Source: Sphingomonas sp. PsM26
GTDB lineage: Bacteria > Pseudomonadota > Alphaproteobacteria > Sphingomonadales > Sphingomonadaceae
Length of the DNA: 64,000 nt
Assembly: GCA_030433805.1 (NCBI GenBank)
Contig: JARUXA010000002.1
Span: 124,001-188,000, forward strand
Direction: 5' to 3'
Shown: positions 45,827 through 54,778 of the stretch, in pieces
Layout: every line of letters starts with the position of its first letter
Position numbering within the stretch: position 1 is the first letter of the stretch
The notes under the pieces: generated by a model
Database searches by the model: none
Seen by the model: the letters and a program-made list of their open reading frames with translations, nothing else
Told to the model about the DNA's origin: nothing
Made by a program: the position numbers and the translations under genes

Positions 45827-47164
45827 CTAGCGCGGCAGCGTGATCCGCGCCACCAGCCCGCCGCCATCGCGGTTCTCGAGCGTGATGTTGCCGCCCGCAT
45901 CGCGCACGATCGACCGCGCAAGCGCAAGGCCGAGGCCGATCCCGCCGGTCTCGCGATTGCGCGACGTTTCGAGCCGGGTGAACGCATCGAACACATCCTC
46001 GAACCGGTCGCGGGGAATGCCCGGGCCACGGTCGCACACTGCGATCTCTACCGTGCGCGCGGTCTCGGTGACCATCACCTCGGCGGAGCCGGCATATTTG
46101 ATCGCGTTTTCAATCAGGTTGCGCACCGCCCGCCGCATCAACCCGGGGCGCAGCCGCATCCGCAGCCGTGCAGCTTCCTCGAAAACGACGTCGTTGCCCA
46201 GGTCGCGGAAATCCTCGACCACCGCATCGACCAGCGCGGCCAGATCGACTTCGGTCGGCGGCTCGCTCGGTCGGCCCAGCCGTGCGAGCGACAGGATGTC
46301 GTCGAGCGTGCTGTTCATCTCGGCGATCGTCTCGGCCATCTTCTCGCGGTCGGTATCGTCCTCGACCGACTCGATCCGCACGCGCAGCGCCGCAAGCGGA
46401 GTGCGCAAATCGTGCCCGATCGCGCCAAGCATCCGGTCCTTCTCGTCAAGCATCGCGGTGACGCGGAGCCGCAGCGCGTTGAACGCGACGATCGTGTCGC
46501 GCACGTCCTGCGGCCCGCCCTCGACGACGGGAACGTCCACTTCGCCGGGGACAAAGCTGCGCGCGGCGTGGGCGAGACTTTGCAGCGGGCGGGAGATCCG
46601 CCGCCCGGCCCAGAGCAACGGGATCAGCACGATCGCATACAGGATCAGCGTCTGCGCCACGAGCCGCCACAGCAACCAGTTTTCGTTGCGCGACCACGGC
46701 AGGTTGAGCGCGAGCCAGCGATGATCGCTCCGTTCGACCGCGATCACGAGTTCGCCGCCGTCGCGCAGCATCCGTTCGAGCCGGTCGCGCCGGACAAAGC
46801 GCAGCCGCGGATTATTCGGTGATAGCGGGATCACCTGGGTTTCAATCTGTCTGGGGGTAATCCCGACATCATGCAAAGCCGTGCGTAATGCCACCTCGAT
46901 CTCGGGCCGGCGCGTATCGTCGATCCGGATCGGCGAGGCGGCGACCACCCGCATCCGGCGGTTGTTCGTGCTGAGCAGCCGCCCCGCTGCGATCCGTTCC
47001 TCGGCATCGACGATCCGCGCGACCGCGGGACCGGTCGCCTGTTCGATCCGGGCCTGGCGCCGCTCCTGCAGGAACAGCGTGAAGTTGATCGCCTGCGCGA
47101 AAAACAGCGCGAGCGCGATCAGCAGCGCCATCTGGCCCGACAGGTTGCGGGGTAGCAGCCTCAA
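45827..47164 (-). CDS. Sensor histidine kinase of the EnvZ type
   Basis: This 445-residue protein has an N-terminal transmembrane helix, a periplasmic loop (about 35-155), a second helix and HAMP (RISRPLQSLAHAARS), HisKA with AIGHDLRTPLAALRV, then NLIENAIKYA and GIGLGLALARSI. It forms a pair with the regulator upstream. The start is uncertain: TTG 47164 overlaps the regulator stop (TTGA) and yields MRLLPRNLSG; ATG 47206 lies inside the regulator gene. Confidence 0.9.
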   Translation of the reverse strand: MRLLPRNLSGQMALLIALALFFAQAINFTLFLQERRQARIEQATGPAVARIVDAEERIAAGRLLSTNNRRMRVVAASPIRIDDTRRPEIEVALRTALHDVGITPRQIETQVIPLSPNNPRLRFVRRDRLERMLRDGGELVIAVERSDHRWLALNLPWSRNENWLLWRLVAQTLILYAIVLIPLLWAGRRISRPLQSLAHAARSFVPGEVDVPVVEGGPQDVRDTIVAFNALRLRVTAMLDEKDRMLGAIGHDLRTPLAALRVRIESVEDDTDREKMAETIAEMNSTLDDILSLARLGRPSEPPTEVDLAALVDAVVEDFRDLGNDVVFEEAARLRMRLRPGLMRRAVRNLIENAIKYAGSAEVMVTETARTVEIAVCDRGPGIPRDRFEDVFDAFTRLETSRNRETGGIGLGLALARSIVRDAGGNITLENRDGGGLVARITLPR

Positions 47165-47898
47165 AGCCGGGTGACTTCGGCGGCGAGCGTATAGCCGCCG
47201 CCCCATACCGTCTTGATCAGGTCGGGAACCTTGGGATCGGCCTCGATCTTACGGCGCAGGCGGCTGACCTGATTGTCGATTGCGCGGTCGAACGCGGCGG
47301 CTTCGCGGCCTTGCGTAAGATCGAGCAACTGGTCGCGGGTAAGCACCTGCCGCGGGCGCGTGACGAGCGCGTGGAGCAGGTTATACTCGCCGGTCGACAG
47401 CGGAACCGACACGCCGTCGCGATCGACCAGCGTACGCTCGCCCGACTTGAGCACCCATCCGGCAAAGGCGAACGAACCGCTTTCGGGCGCATGCTGTCGC
47501 ACGCCACCCGCCGCCGCGCGTCGCAGGATCACTTTCACGCGGGCGGCCAGCTCACGCGGGGAGAAAGGCTTCACGACATAATCGTCCGCGCCCATCTCGA
47601 GCCCGACAATGCGATCGGTTTCCTCTGTGCGGGCGGTGAGCAGGATTACCGGGATCTCGCCGGTCTCGCGGATGTGGCGGGTCAGGCTGAGGCCGTCCTC
47701 GCCCGGCATCATGATATCGAGGATGACGAGGTCGATCGCATAGGCGTTCATCCGCGCCCGCGCCCCTTCGGCATCGCCCGCCTGCGTCACGCGGAAACCC
47801 TGCCGCGTCAGATATTGCGCGAGTGGTTCCCGGATCGAGCGTTCGTCATCGACGAGCAGCAGGTGTGGCGTGTCTCCCATGGGGTCGGGGTGTAGCAT
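47161..47898 (-). CDS. OmpR/PhoB-family response regulator
   Basis: This 245-residue protein has a receiver (LLLVDDERSIREPL; phospho-Asp in DLVILDIMMPGEDG; Lys in VVKPFSP) and a winged-helix output domain (LSTGEYNLLHALVTRPRQVLTRDQLL, FDRAIDNQVSRLRRKIE, TVWGGGYTL). It is the first gene of the pair, with GGAG four bases before ATG 47898. The signal is unknown. Confidence 0.93.
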   Translation of the reverse strand: MLHPDPMGDTPHLLLVDDERSIREPLAQYLTRQGFRVTQAGDAEGARARMNAYAIDLVILDIMMPGEDGLSLTRHIRETGEIPVILLTARTEETDRIVGLEMGADDYVVKPFSPRELAARVKVILRRAAAGGVRQHAPESGSFAFAGWVLKSGERTLVDRDGVSVPLSTGEYNLLHALVTRPRQVLTRDQLLDLTQGREAAAFDRAIDNQVSRLRRKIEADPKVPDLIKTVWGGGYTLAAEVTRL

Positions 47899-47967
47899 GA
47901 TGCTCCGATCAGGGAAGCGAGGGCTGTACAGGCGCGGGGCGCTTCTCCGGCCCGGTCGCGCGGGGGC

Positions 47968-48444
47968 TTATTGGGCAGGCGGGCGCGCGGGTTGGGCGGG
48001 GGCGATCGCATCGGCCGGGTCGGTGCGGGAGGCGCGCTGCGCGGCGCGGGCGTTTTCGGTCCAGGCCTTCATTTCGTCGGCGGTGATCTGCCCGTCGCGA
48101 TTGGCGTCGATCCGGTCGAAGCGATTGCCCGACTGGACCAGAAATTCGGGGCGCGCCAGTTTGCCGTCATGGTCCGCATCCGCCCGGCCGATCATCCGCG
48201 CGCCTGGCCCAGGCATTTCGTCGGGCGTGAGGAAACCGTCGTGATTGGCATCGAGCCGGTCGAACCGTTGGCTGGCCTGCGCATCCGCCTCGGCACGCGA
48301 GATCTTGCCGTCCATGTTGGCGTCGGCGCGGGCCATACCGGCCTTCGGGTTGGCGGCGGGGGGTTGCTGCGCGGCGACGGAAGCGGGCATGGCGAGCGGT
48401 GCGGCAAGGATCGCCGCGACGACCACGAACAGTTGCTTGTGCAT
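47968..48444 (-). CDS. Secreted four-EF-hand calcium-binding protein
   Basis: This 158-residue protein has a signal peptide (MHKQLFVVVAAILAAPLAM) and four canonical EF-hand loops: DANMDGKISRAE, DANHDGFLTPDE, DADHDGKLARPE and DANRDGQITADE. All have the Asp/Asn/Glu ligand pattern, so it should bind Ca2+ in the periplasm. The C-terminal tail is Pro/Ala-rich. It lies upstream of the response regulator on the same strand. Confidence 0.88.
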   Translation of the reverse strand: MHKQLFVVVAAILAAPLAMPASVAAQQPPAANPKAGMARADANMDGKISRAEADAQASQRFDRLDANHDGFLTPDEMPGPGARMIGRADADHDGKLARPEFLVQSGNRFDRIDANRDGQITADEMKAWTENARAAQRASRTDPADAIAPAQPARPPAQ

Positions 48445-48609
48445 TACCGGTTCCCTCCCGGGGCTGGATGCCCGTGTCACCATAGGTACGCCTATCGAGC
48501 GTAGCTGTCCCCCGGATGTGTCGGCAATGCGCGAAACTGTATCAAAGTGTCGCCAAAGCGCGCGATACCGGCTAAATATGGACTTGATACCGACGCAGAA
48601 CTGCTGCGA

Positions 48610-49395
48610 TCAGCCGAAAATTGCGACACTTTGCATGGCTTGAGCGATGGGCTCGCCGTCTGCGTTCCACACCATCATCGTCTGGCTCGATCCTCCAGCG
48701 ACCGCGTGATCGGTTCGGGCCGACAGCAGCCACCAGCCGTCGGTCGTGCGCGGGGTGGGGGTGAGCAGGTTGACGATCCAGGTGAGCGAACTGAGCGGCA
48801 CGAAATCCTTGCCAAATAACTTGAAAGCGGCGGGCGGAAGCGCATCGCCGATCGCCATCAGCTCCACCATGGCGTCGATGCCCGCGTGGTCGCGCAGCCG
48901 TGCCCAGCGCAACCACTCCGCCTCACCGAGCGCGCGGTCGCCATCCTGCTTGAGATCCAGGAAGTTGAAGTTGCCGGTAAAAAACTCGTCCGGGCCGGTG
49001 TAGAGCGTGACGTCCGGGGCAGGCGGCGGAAGCGGTTTGCGCAAAGCACCCTGCAAGTCGACCCGCGACGGGTGCCCGTCCATGAAGACGAACGTCGCCC
49101 GGTAACCGAGCCCCGCGTCCGACGTGATATCCGCCTGAATAAACGCGGCATTGCGTCCGCGCCGCAGCTTGGTTGCGGTGACGGTGATGTCGCCGCTAAG
49201 CGGACCGACAAACGCAACTTGCGCCGAACGCAGCGGCGGGAGGTCCGGTTCGATGGCCTGCGCGGCGTGGAGCGCGAGCGCGCTCGACAGGCCACCATAG
49301 GCCGTCCGCCCCTGAAGCCAGTCACTTGGTACCTGCGCGCGGAACCCGTGCTCGACCGGAGTCGCGGCAGCGATGATATCGGCGATCGGCGTCAT
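48610..49395 (-). CDS. Acyl-CoA thioesterase, double hotdog (TesB-like)
   Basis: This 261-residue protein consists of two hotdog domains: VPSDWLQGRTAYGGLSSALALHA in the first, and LLSARTDHAVAGGSSQTMMVW with the expected catalytic residues in the second. It should cleave acyl-CoA. The start ATG 49395 overlaps the ligase stop (ATGA), so both are coupled in one operon. Longer open sequence upstream belongs to the ligase. Confidence 0.85.
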   Translation of the reverse strand: MTPIADIIAAATPVEHGFRAQVPSDWLQGRTAYGGLSSALALHAAQAIEPDLPPLRSAQVAFVGPLSGDITVTATKLRRGRNAAFIQADITSDAGLGYRATFVFMDGHPSRVDLQGALRKPLPPPAPDVTLYTGPDEFFTGNFNFLDLKQDGDRALGEAEWLRWARLRDHAGIDAMVELMAIGDALPPAAFKLFGKDFVPLSSLTWIVNLLTPTPRTTDGWWLLSARTDHAVAGGSSQTMMVWNADGEPIAQAMQSVAIFG

Positions 49396-50909
49396 GCGGA
49401 GAGCAACTCGCGCAGGTCGCGCTTGAGCACCTTGCCGATCGCGCTGCGCGGCAGTTCCGCGATCGCGTGGAGCGCGGACAAGCGCTGCGTTTTGCCGAGC
49501 TGCGCGTTGGTCCATTCGAGGATGTCATCAATGCTGGCGTCGACGCCGGTATGCGGCACGTAGAAGCCGACCGGGGTCTCGCCCCAGGCTTCCGAGGCTA
49601 TGCCGACGACGCTGCAATCGGCGACCGCAGGATGCTGCGACAGCACCGCCTCGATGTCGGTGGGGTAGATGTTGAACCCGCCCGAGATGATCAGATCCTT
49701 CTTGCGGTCGAGCAAGGTGAGGAACCCGTCTTCGTCGAACCGCCCGACATCTCCGTGGCGAATGAAGCGGTTGCCCGTCGCATCGAACCATTCCGCCGCC
49801 GAGGTCGCTTCGGCGCGACCGTGATAGCCGGTCATCATCGCAGGCGAACGGCCGACGACCTCGCCCGTTTCGCCCGGCGCGACTTCCTGGCCGTCGTCGT
49901 CGATCAGCCGGATGTCGTGTCCCTCGATCGGGCGGCCGACGGTATGGAGCTTGTCGGGATGCGCGTTGGCGACGAGCAGGCAAGTGCCGCCGCCCTCGGT
50001 CATGCCGTAATATTCGACGAGCAGGCCGGGCCAGCGCGCAACCACGTCGGCCTTGAGTGCGGCGGAGAAGGGGGCGCTGGTCGATGTCTTGAACACGAAG
50101 CTCGACAAGTCGAAGCGGTCGAAATCAGGGAGGACCATGATCCGGCTGTACTGGACGGGGACGAGCATGGTGTGCGTCGCGCGGTGACGTTCGGCGAGTT
50201 GCAGATAGCCGCGTGCATCGAACTTCTTCATCAGCACGGCCGTTCCGCCCCAACCGAGCGTCGGCAGGAAACTGACGAGCGTGGTGTTGGAATAGAGCGG
50301 CGTCGCGATGATCGTCACGGCGTGCGCGAACCCCGCCGCCTCGTTGCGATTGATATGCGCCCAGCGCATCGCGTGGCTCTGGACGATCCCCTTGGGGGTG
50401 CCGGTGGTGCCCGAGGAATAGATGATGTTGAACGGGTCTCCCGGTGCGATCTCGACCGGTTGCGGACGCGCGCCTTCGGGGGCGATCCAGTGGCCGAGCG
50501 ACTTGAGGTGGACGAGCTTGCCGGGGATGCGGTGCCCGGTCATCGCGGCGGCGGCGTCCGCGTCGACGAAGGTGATCGGCGCGGCACAGTCTGCGATCAT
50601 CGCGACGATCGCCGCCGGCGTGGACGAGGGAGCGATCGGGGTGGCGACGCAGCCCGCGCGAAGCGCACCGAGGAAGATGGCGGCATAGTCGATCGTGGCC
50701 GCGCCGACGATCGCGACGGCGTCGCCCTTGCGGACGCCGTCGCGTTGCAGCGCGGCAGCGATCCCGTCCATCAGCGCATCGAGCGCAGCGTAATCGATCT
50801 CCCCGTCGGACTCGGCTAGCGCGACCTTGTCGCCGTTTTCCTGCGCATGGGCGCGGATGAGATCGGGAAGGGTGGCGAAGTCGCTGGCGAGGAGAACTGC
50901 GGCGGTCAT
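49392..50909 (-). CDS. AMP-forming acyl-CoA synthetase
   Basis: This 505-residue ANL-superfamily enzyme has P-loop IIYSSGTTGTPKGIVQSH, substrate region YYGMTEGGG, hinge RKKDLIISGGFNIYPTDIE and catalytic Lys near GKVLKRDLRELL. It activates a carboxylic acid as acyl-AMP and transfers it to CoA. The substrate is unknown; medium- or long-chain acids are plausible given the coupled thioesterase. ATG 50909 starts the family homology. Confidence 0.9.
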   Translation of the reverse strand: MTAAVLLASDFATLPDLIRAHAQENGDKVALAESDGEIDYAALDALMDGIAAALQRDGVRKGDAVAIVGAATIDYAAIFLGALRAGCVATPIAPSSTPAAIVAMIADCAAPITFVDADAAAAMTGHRIPGKLVHLKSLGHWIAPEGARPQPVEIAPGDPFNIIYSSGTTGTPKGIVQSHAMRWAHINRNEAAGFAHAVTIIATPLYSNTTLVSFLPTLGWGGTAVLMKKFDARGYLQLAERHRATHTMLVPVQYSRIMVLPDFDRFDLSSFVFKTSTSAPFSAALKADVVARWPGLLVEYYGMTEGGGTCLLVANAHPDKLHTVGRPIEGHDIRLIDDDGQEVAPGETGEVVGRSPAMMTGYHGRAEATSAAEWFDATGNRFIRHGDVGRFDEDGFLTLLDRKKDLIISGGFNIYPTDIEAVLSQHPAVADCSVVGIASEAWGETPVGFYVPHTGVDASIDDILEWTNAQLGKTQRLSALHAIAELPRSAIGKVLKRDLRELLSA

Positions 50910-51032
50910 GAAGCCTCGTTTTGGAATCCTGAAGTTCGAGTCTGCTAAGGGAGATAGGGGTGGAATGCCATACGGGACGTTCGAAAAGGGGGTGGGCGGA
51001 CCGATCTGGTCGAGTTCACGTATCTCCCACTT

Positions 51033-51102
51033 CCGTTCGGGCTGAACGAAGTGGAAGCCCCTTGCGCAGCGCAAGCCCTTCGACTTCGCTCAGGGCGAAC
51101 GG
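51033..51102. repeat. Inverted-repeat element, copy 1
   Basis: The left arm (51033-51060, beginning CCGTTCGGGCTGAACGAAGT) is an imperfect inverse of the right arm (about 51076-51102, ending CAGGGCGAACGG), across a GC-rich centre. The arms differ at several paired positions. The same two arm types occur in reverse order at 53218-53308. Confidence 0.8.
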
Positions 51103-51121
51103 GTTGGGAAGGGCAAGCGCG

Positions 51122-51814
51122 TTACCGCGCTGCTGCAGTCCGCCCAAACAGGATCTTCTTCGCTTCCTCGGTCATCGGCTTCTGTTCGCTCACCTCGGCC
51201 CCTTTGGCATAGGCCGTGACCGTCGCAGGGCGCACCGCGATCGCCTCGAACCAGCGCTTGAGATTGGGGAAGTCCTCCAGCTTCTGGCCCTGCCGTTCAT
51301 AGGGCACGATCCACGGATAGGCCGCCATGTCGGCGATCGAATAGCTCCCGGTAACGAACTCCCGCCCCTCCAGCCGCCGGTCGAGCACGCCGTACAACCG
51401 ATTGGTTTCCTTGACGTAGCGGTCGATCGCGTAGGGGATCTTCTCGGGCGCATAGCCGCTGAAATGATGGTTCTGTCCGAGCATCGGCCCAAGCCCGCCC
51501 ATCTGCCACATCAGCCATTGCACCGTCTCGGTCCGCCCGCGGATGTCGGCGGGGATGAACTTGCCGTACTTGTCGGCCAGATACAGCAGGATCGCACCGG
51601 ACTCAAAGATCGCGATTGGTTCGCCGCCGCCGACCGGATCGTGATCGACGATCGCCGGCATTCGGTTGTTGGGGGCGATCCTGAGAAAGTCGGGCTCGAA
51701 TTGCGCGCCAGCGCCAATGTTGACCGGCACGATCCGGTACTCGACCCCGGCTTCTTCGAGAAACAGCGTGATCTTGTGGCCATTGGGCGTTGGCCAGTAA
51801 TACAGGTCGATCAT
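51122..51814 (-). CDS. Nu-class glutathione S-transferase (YfcG/YghU-like)
   Basis: This 230-residue protein has a thioredoxin-like N-terminal domain (IDLYYWPTPNGHKITLFLEEAG, PNNRMPAIVD, ESGAILLYLA) and a helical C-terminal domain with WQMGGLGPMLGQNHHF. The motif pattern matches the YfcG group, which can act as a glutathione-dependent disulfide reductase. Repeat elements flank this gene and the MFS gene. Confidence 0.9.
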   Translation of the reverse strand: MIDLYYWPTPNGHKITLFLEEAGVEYRIVPVNIGAGAQFEPDFLRIAPNNRMPAIVDHDPVGGGEPIAIFESGAILLYLADKYGKFIPADIRGRTETVQWLMWQMGGLGPMLGQNHHFSGYAPEKIPYAIDRYVKETNRLYGVLDRRLEGREFVTGSYSIADMAAYPWIVPYERQGQKLEDFPNLKRWFEAIAVRPATVTAYAKGAEVSEQKPMTEEAKKILFGRTAAAR

Positions 51815-51857
51815 GCGCGCGGCTCCTGATGATGATGCCCGGGAGATGGGGAAGCGG

Positions 51858-53084
51858 TCACACCTCCGCAATCGCGCTCGCCGCAGTCGGGAAACGGTCG
51901 AGCACTTTCCACAGGACGATGACGAGCGCGGTGAGCGCCAGCGCGGCGGCGAGCAGGAACGCACCGCCGACGAAGCCCTGGCGGACCCCAGCGGCGAGGG
52001 CCTGGGTCATCAACAGCGGGCTGATGATCGAGGCAATGCTGCCGAGGCTCCCCATCCCGCCCTGCAACGCGCCCTGTCGATCGGGGCCGACCATCCGCGA
52101 CAGCAGGCCGTTGACGGCAGGACCGACGAAGCCGGACAGCGCGGCGATCGGCATGATCGCATAGGCCTGCCACCCTGCGCCGATGAAGGCGAACGCGAGA
52201 AACCCCGCCGCATCCGTCGCAAGCCCTATCACCAGCGCGCGCCGGTCGCCGATCCGCGCGATCACCGGGCCGACGACCAGACCCTGCACCAACGCCATGA
52301 TCAGCCCGATGTAAGCCAGGCTCCACCCGATCGCGCTCGGGCTCCAGTCGAAGCGGATCGTCGCCCAGAACGCCCATGTCGCGGGATAAATCATGTGCGA
52401 GAGTTGGTAGACGAAGCATGTAACGAGCAGCGGTACCGCGATGCGCATGGCGAACAGCGGCTTGAACGCGCCGACGATATGCGCGTCGCGCCAGCGGACG
52501 GCGCGGCGGTTCTCGCGCGCATGGGTTTCGGGCATCGCGACCGCCATCACCGCGGCGTTGCCAAGCGCTAGCACTGCCGCGGCGATGAACGGGGCGCGCG
52601 GGCCGAACCCTGCCAGCAGTCCGCCGATCGCAGGGCCGATCACGAAGCCGATCCCGAAGGCTGCGCTGATATAGCCGAAGGCCGCGCTGCGGCGTTCGGG
52701 CGGGGTGATGTCGGCGATCACCGAACTTGCGGGGCTATAGATCGCCCCCGCAATCCCGGCGACGGTGCGCCCGAGGAACAGCCATACGAGCGACGGCGCG
52801 ACCGCCATCAGCGCGTAATCGACCCCGAATGCGAGCATCGACGCGATCAGCACCGGGCGACGCCCGAAGCGGTCGCTGAGGTTGCCGAGCACCGGCCCTG
52901 CGACGATTTGCGCCAGTGCGAAGGCGACGAGCATATAGCCCGCAACCCGTGTCGCGGCTTCCAGGTCGATGTGGCCGAGGTGTCGAAGCAGCGTGGGAAA
53001 TACGGGCATGACGATGCCGAAGCCGATCGTGTCGATCAAAACGGCGGCGAGAACGATCGGCATGGCACGACTGGTGGCTGGCAT
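51858..53084 (-). CDS. MFS transporter, TetA-type antiporter family
   Basis: This 408-residue protein has about 12 transmembrane helices. Motif A reads GNLSDRFGRRPVLIAS (loop 2-3) and the N-terminus IDTIGFGIVMPVFPTLL is typical of the TetA/Bcr drug-efflux branch. ERRSAAFGYISAAFGIGFVIGPAIGG is motif C-like. It is encoded next to the GST inside the repeat-bracketed block. ATG 53084 is used; ATG 53063 is an alternative. It likely exports a small toxic compound. Confidence 0.9.
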   Translation of the reverse strand: MPATSRAMPIVLAAVLIDTIGFGIVMPVFPTLLRHLGHIDLEAATRVAGYMLVAFALAQIVAGPVLGNLSDRFGRRPVLIASMLAFGVDYALMAVAPSLVWLFLGRTVAGIAGAIYSPASSVIADITPPERRSAAFGYISAAFGIGFVIGPAIGGLLAGFGPRAPFIAAAVLALGNAAVMAVAMPETHARENRRAVRWRDAHIVGAFKPLFAMRIAVPLLVTCFVYQLSHMIYPATWAFWATIRFDWSPSAIGWSLAYIGLIMALVQGLVVGPVIARIGDRRALVIGLATDAAGFLAFAFIGAGWQAYAIMPIAALSGFVGPAVNGLLSRMVGPDRQGALQGGMGSLGSIASIISPLLMTQALAAGVRQGFVGGAFLLAAALALTALVIVLWKVLDRFPTAASAIAEV

Positions 53085-53454
53085 TGGACGGTCCCCCCCC
53101 GGGACGGGGAGTTTACGCGGAGTTTGAACGGGCGCGACTCTTTTTGTCGCGGTACGTGACCGACGGTTCCGCGCCCCTTCATCCCCGGACACGCAATTTA
53201 GCGATACCCACCCTTTACCGTTCGCCCTGAGCGAAGTCGAAGGGCCGCTCGCGTCTTCTCCCGAGCTTTGTGGGAAGAGAGGGCTTCGACTTCGCTCAGC
53301 CCGAACGGGGGGTGATGGCCGGGCCGCGTTCAGTCTCGCATGGACGGCAGCAAATGCCCTTCCACGTACCGTCTTTGCGCTTCCAATCCGACCCGATCTA
53401 TGGCATCGCGCCGCCATACCCGATCTTCAGTTTTTACAACCAAGGACAGGTTTC
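53085..53454. other. 370-base intergenic region
   Basis: Divergent promoter region between the MFS gene and the first acyl-CoA dehydrogenase. It holds the second inverted-repeat element (53218-53308). The remainder shows nothing I can support; open frames running into the dehydrogenase gene are shadows. Confidence 0.7.
53218..53308. repeat. Inverted-repeat element, copy 2
   Basis: The left arm (53218-53245, beginning CCGTTCGCCCTGAGCGAAGT) pairs with the right arm (53281-53308, ending CAGCCCGAACGG). Compared with copy 1, the two arm types are in the opposite order, so the copies face each other across the GST-MFS block. Confidence 0.85.
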
Positions 53455-54672
53455 ATGGCAACCGCGCCCGAACTCGACACTCCAGCGACTGCGCTCGACG
53501 CCTTCCGCGAAGAGGCGCGGGCATGGCTTGCGGAGAATTTTCCGCCTGCGCTCAAGGGCAAGGACAATGCGATGTCTGCGCTCGAGGGGCCGAGCGACCC
53601 GTCCGCCGACGAAATCGCGTGGCAAAAGGCGATAGGTGAAAAGGGCTGGGGCGTCCCTGGATGGCCCGCGGCCTATGGAGGGGGCGGGCTCGACAAGGCG
53701 CAGATCCGCGTGTTGCAGGGAGAAATGGCGCGGATCGGCGCATGGAACCCGATCGGCGGGATGGGCGTGATGATGTTCGGCCCGACGCTGCTCGAATATG
53801 GCACCGAGGAACAGAAGCTCGAACATATCCCCGCGATCGCCAAGGGCGAGGTGCGCTGGTGCCAGGGGTATAGCGAACCCAATGCCGGGTCCGATCTCGC
53901 CAACGTCCAGACCTATGCCGAGGACAAGGGCGACCATTACCTCGTCAACGGGCAGAAGACCTGGACCAGCGGCGGCCAGTGGGCGGACAAATGCTTCGCG
54001 CTCGTTCGTACCGACAAATCGCAGAAGCACGGCGGGATCAGCTTCCTGTTGCTCGACATGACCGCCGAAGGTGTCGACGTGAAGCCGATCCGGATGATCT
54101 CCGGCCAGTCGCCGTTCTGCGAGACCTTCTTCACCGACGTGAAGGTGCCCAAGGGGAATCTCGTCGGACGTGAGGGGCAGGGCTGGGAAATCGGTACGCG
54201 GCTGTTGCAGCATGAGCGCTCAAGCCTGTCGGGTGGCGGGTCCGCCTCGCGGCTGTTCGCGGGCAAGCCGGTCAACGCGCTCGCCAAGGATTATCGCGGC
54301 ACCGACAAACAGGGCCGGGTCAACGATAGCGACCTGCGGATGCGGATCGTCCGCCACGAGATGGACGCGCGCGCCTTCGCGCTGACGCTGCGGCGCGCGG
54401 CGCTCGAGGCGAAGTCGAACCAGGGGCCGTCCGCCGCCACCTCGATCATGAAGAACGTCGGCGCGCGGATCACCCAGGATCGCGCCGAATTGTCGATCGA
54501 GATCATGGGGATGGCCGGGCTCGGCTGGGAAGGTGACGGCTTCACCGACGCGGAGCTCGAGCAGACCCGCACCTGGTTGTGGGGCAAGGCGGTGTCGATC
54601 TACGGCGGCTCGACCGAAATCCAGAACAACGTGATTTCCAAACGCATCCTCGGGATGCTCGACCACCAGTAA
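53455..54672 (+). CDS. Acyl-CoA dehydrogenase (subunit 1)
   Basis: This 405-residue FAD enzyme has GYSEPNAGSDLANVQT (flavin-binding loop), QKTWTSGGQWADKC, the substrate strand ETFFTDVKVPKGNLVG, and the C-terminal IYGGSTEIQNNVISKRILG. A catalytic glutamate is expected in the helical C-terminal half. It should form a trans-2-enoyl-CoA. It precedes a second, shorter dehydrogenase by 106 bases, as in heteromeric acyl-CoA dehydrogenases. Confidence 0.9.
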   Translation: MATAPELDTPATALDAFREEARAWLAENFPPALKGKDNAMSALEGPSDPSADEIAWQKAIGEKGWGVPGWPAAYGGGGLDKAQIRVLQGEMARIGAWNPIGGMGVMMFGPTLLEYGTEEQKLEHIPAIAKGEVRWCQGYSEPNAGSDLANVQTYAEDKGDHYLVNGQKTWTSGGQWADKCFALVRTDKSQKHGGISFLLLDMTAEGVDVKPIRMISGQSPFCETFFTDVKVPKGNLVGREGQGWEIGTRLLQHERSSLSGGGSASRLFAGKPVNALAKDYRGTDKQGRVNDSDLRMRIVRHEMDARAFALTLRRAALEAKSNQGPSAATSIMKNVGARITQDRAELSIEIMGMAGLGWEGDGFTDAELEQTRTWLWGKAVSIYGGSTEIQNNVISKRILGMLDHQ

Positions 54673-54778
54673 CAACAGACAGGCGGCCGCGACCGTGGCG
54701 CGCCGGAGAGGGGCGGGGTGAAGGATGGCTGAAGCCATTCTCCCCCGTTTTCTCCCAACCAAAAGCGGGGATAGCGAC

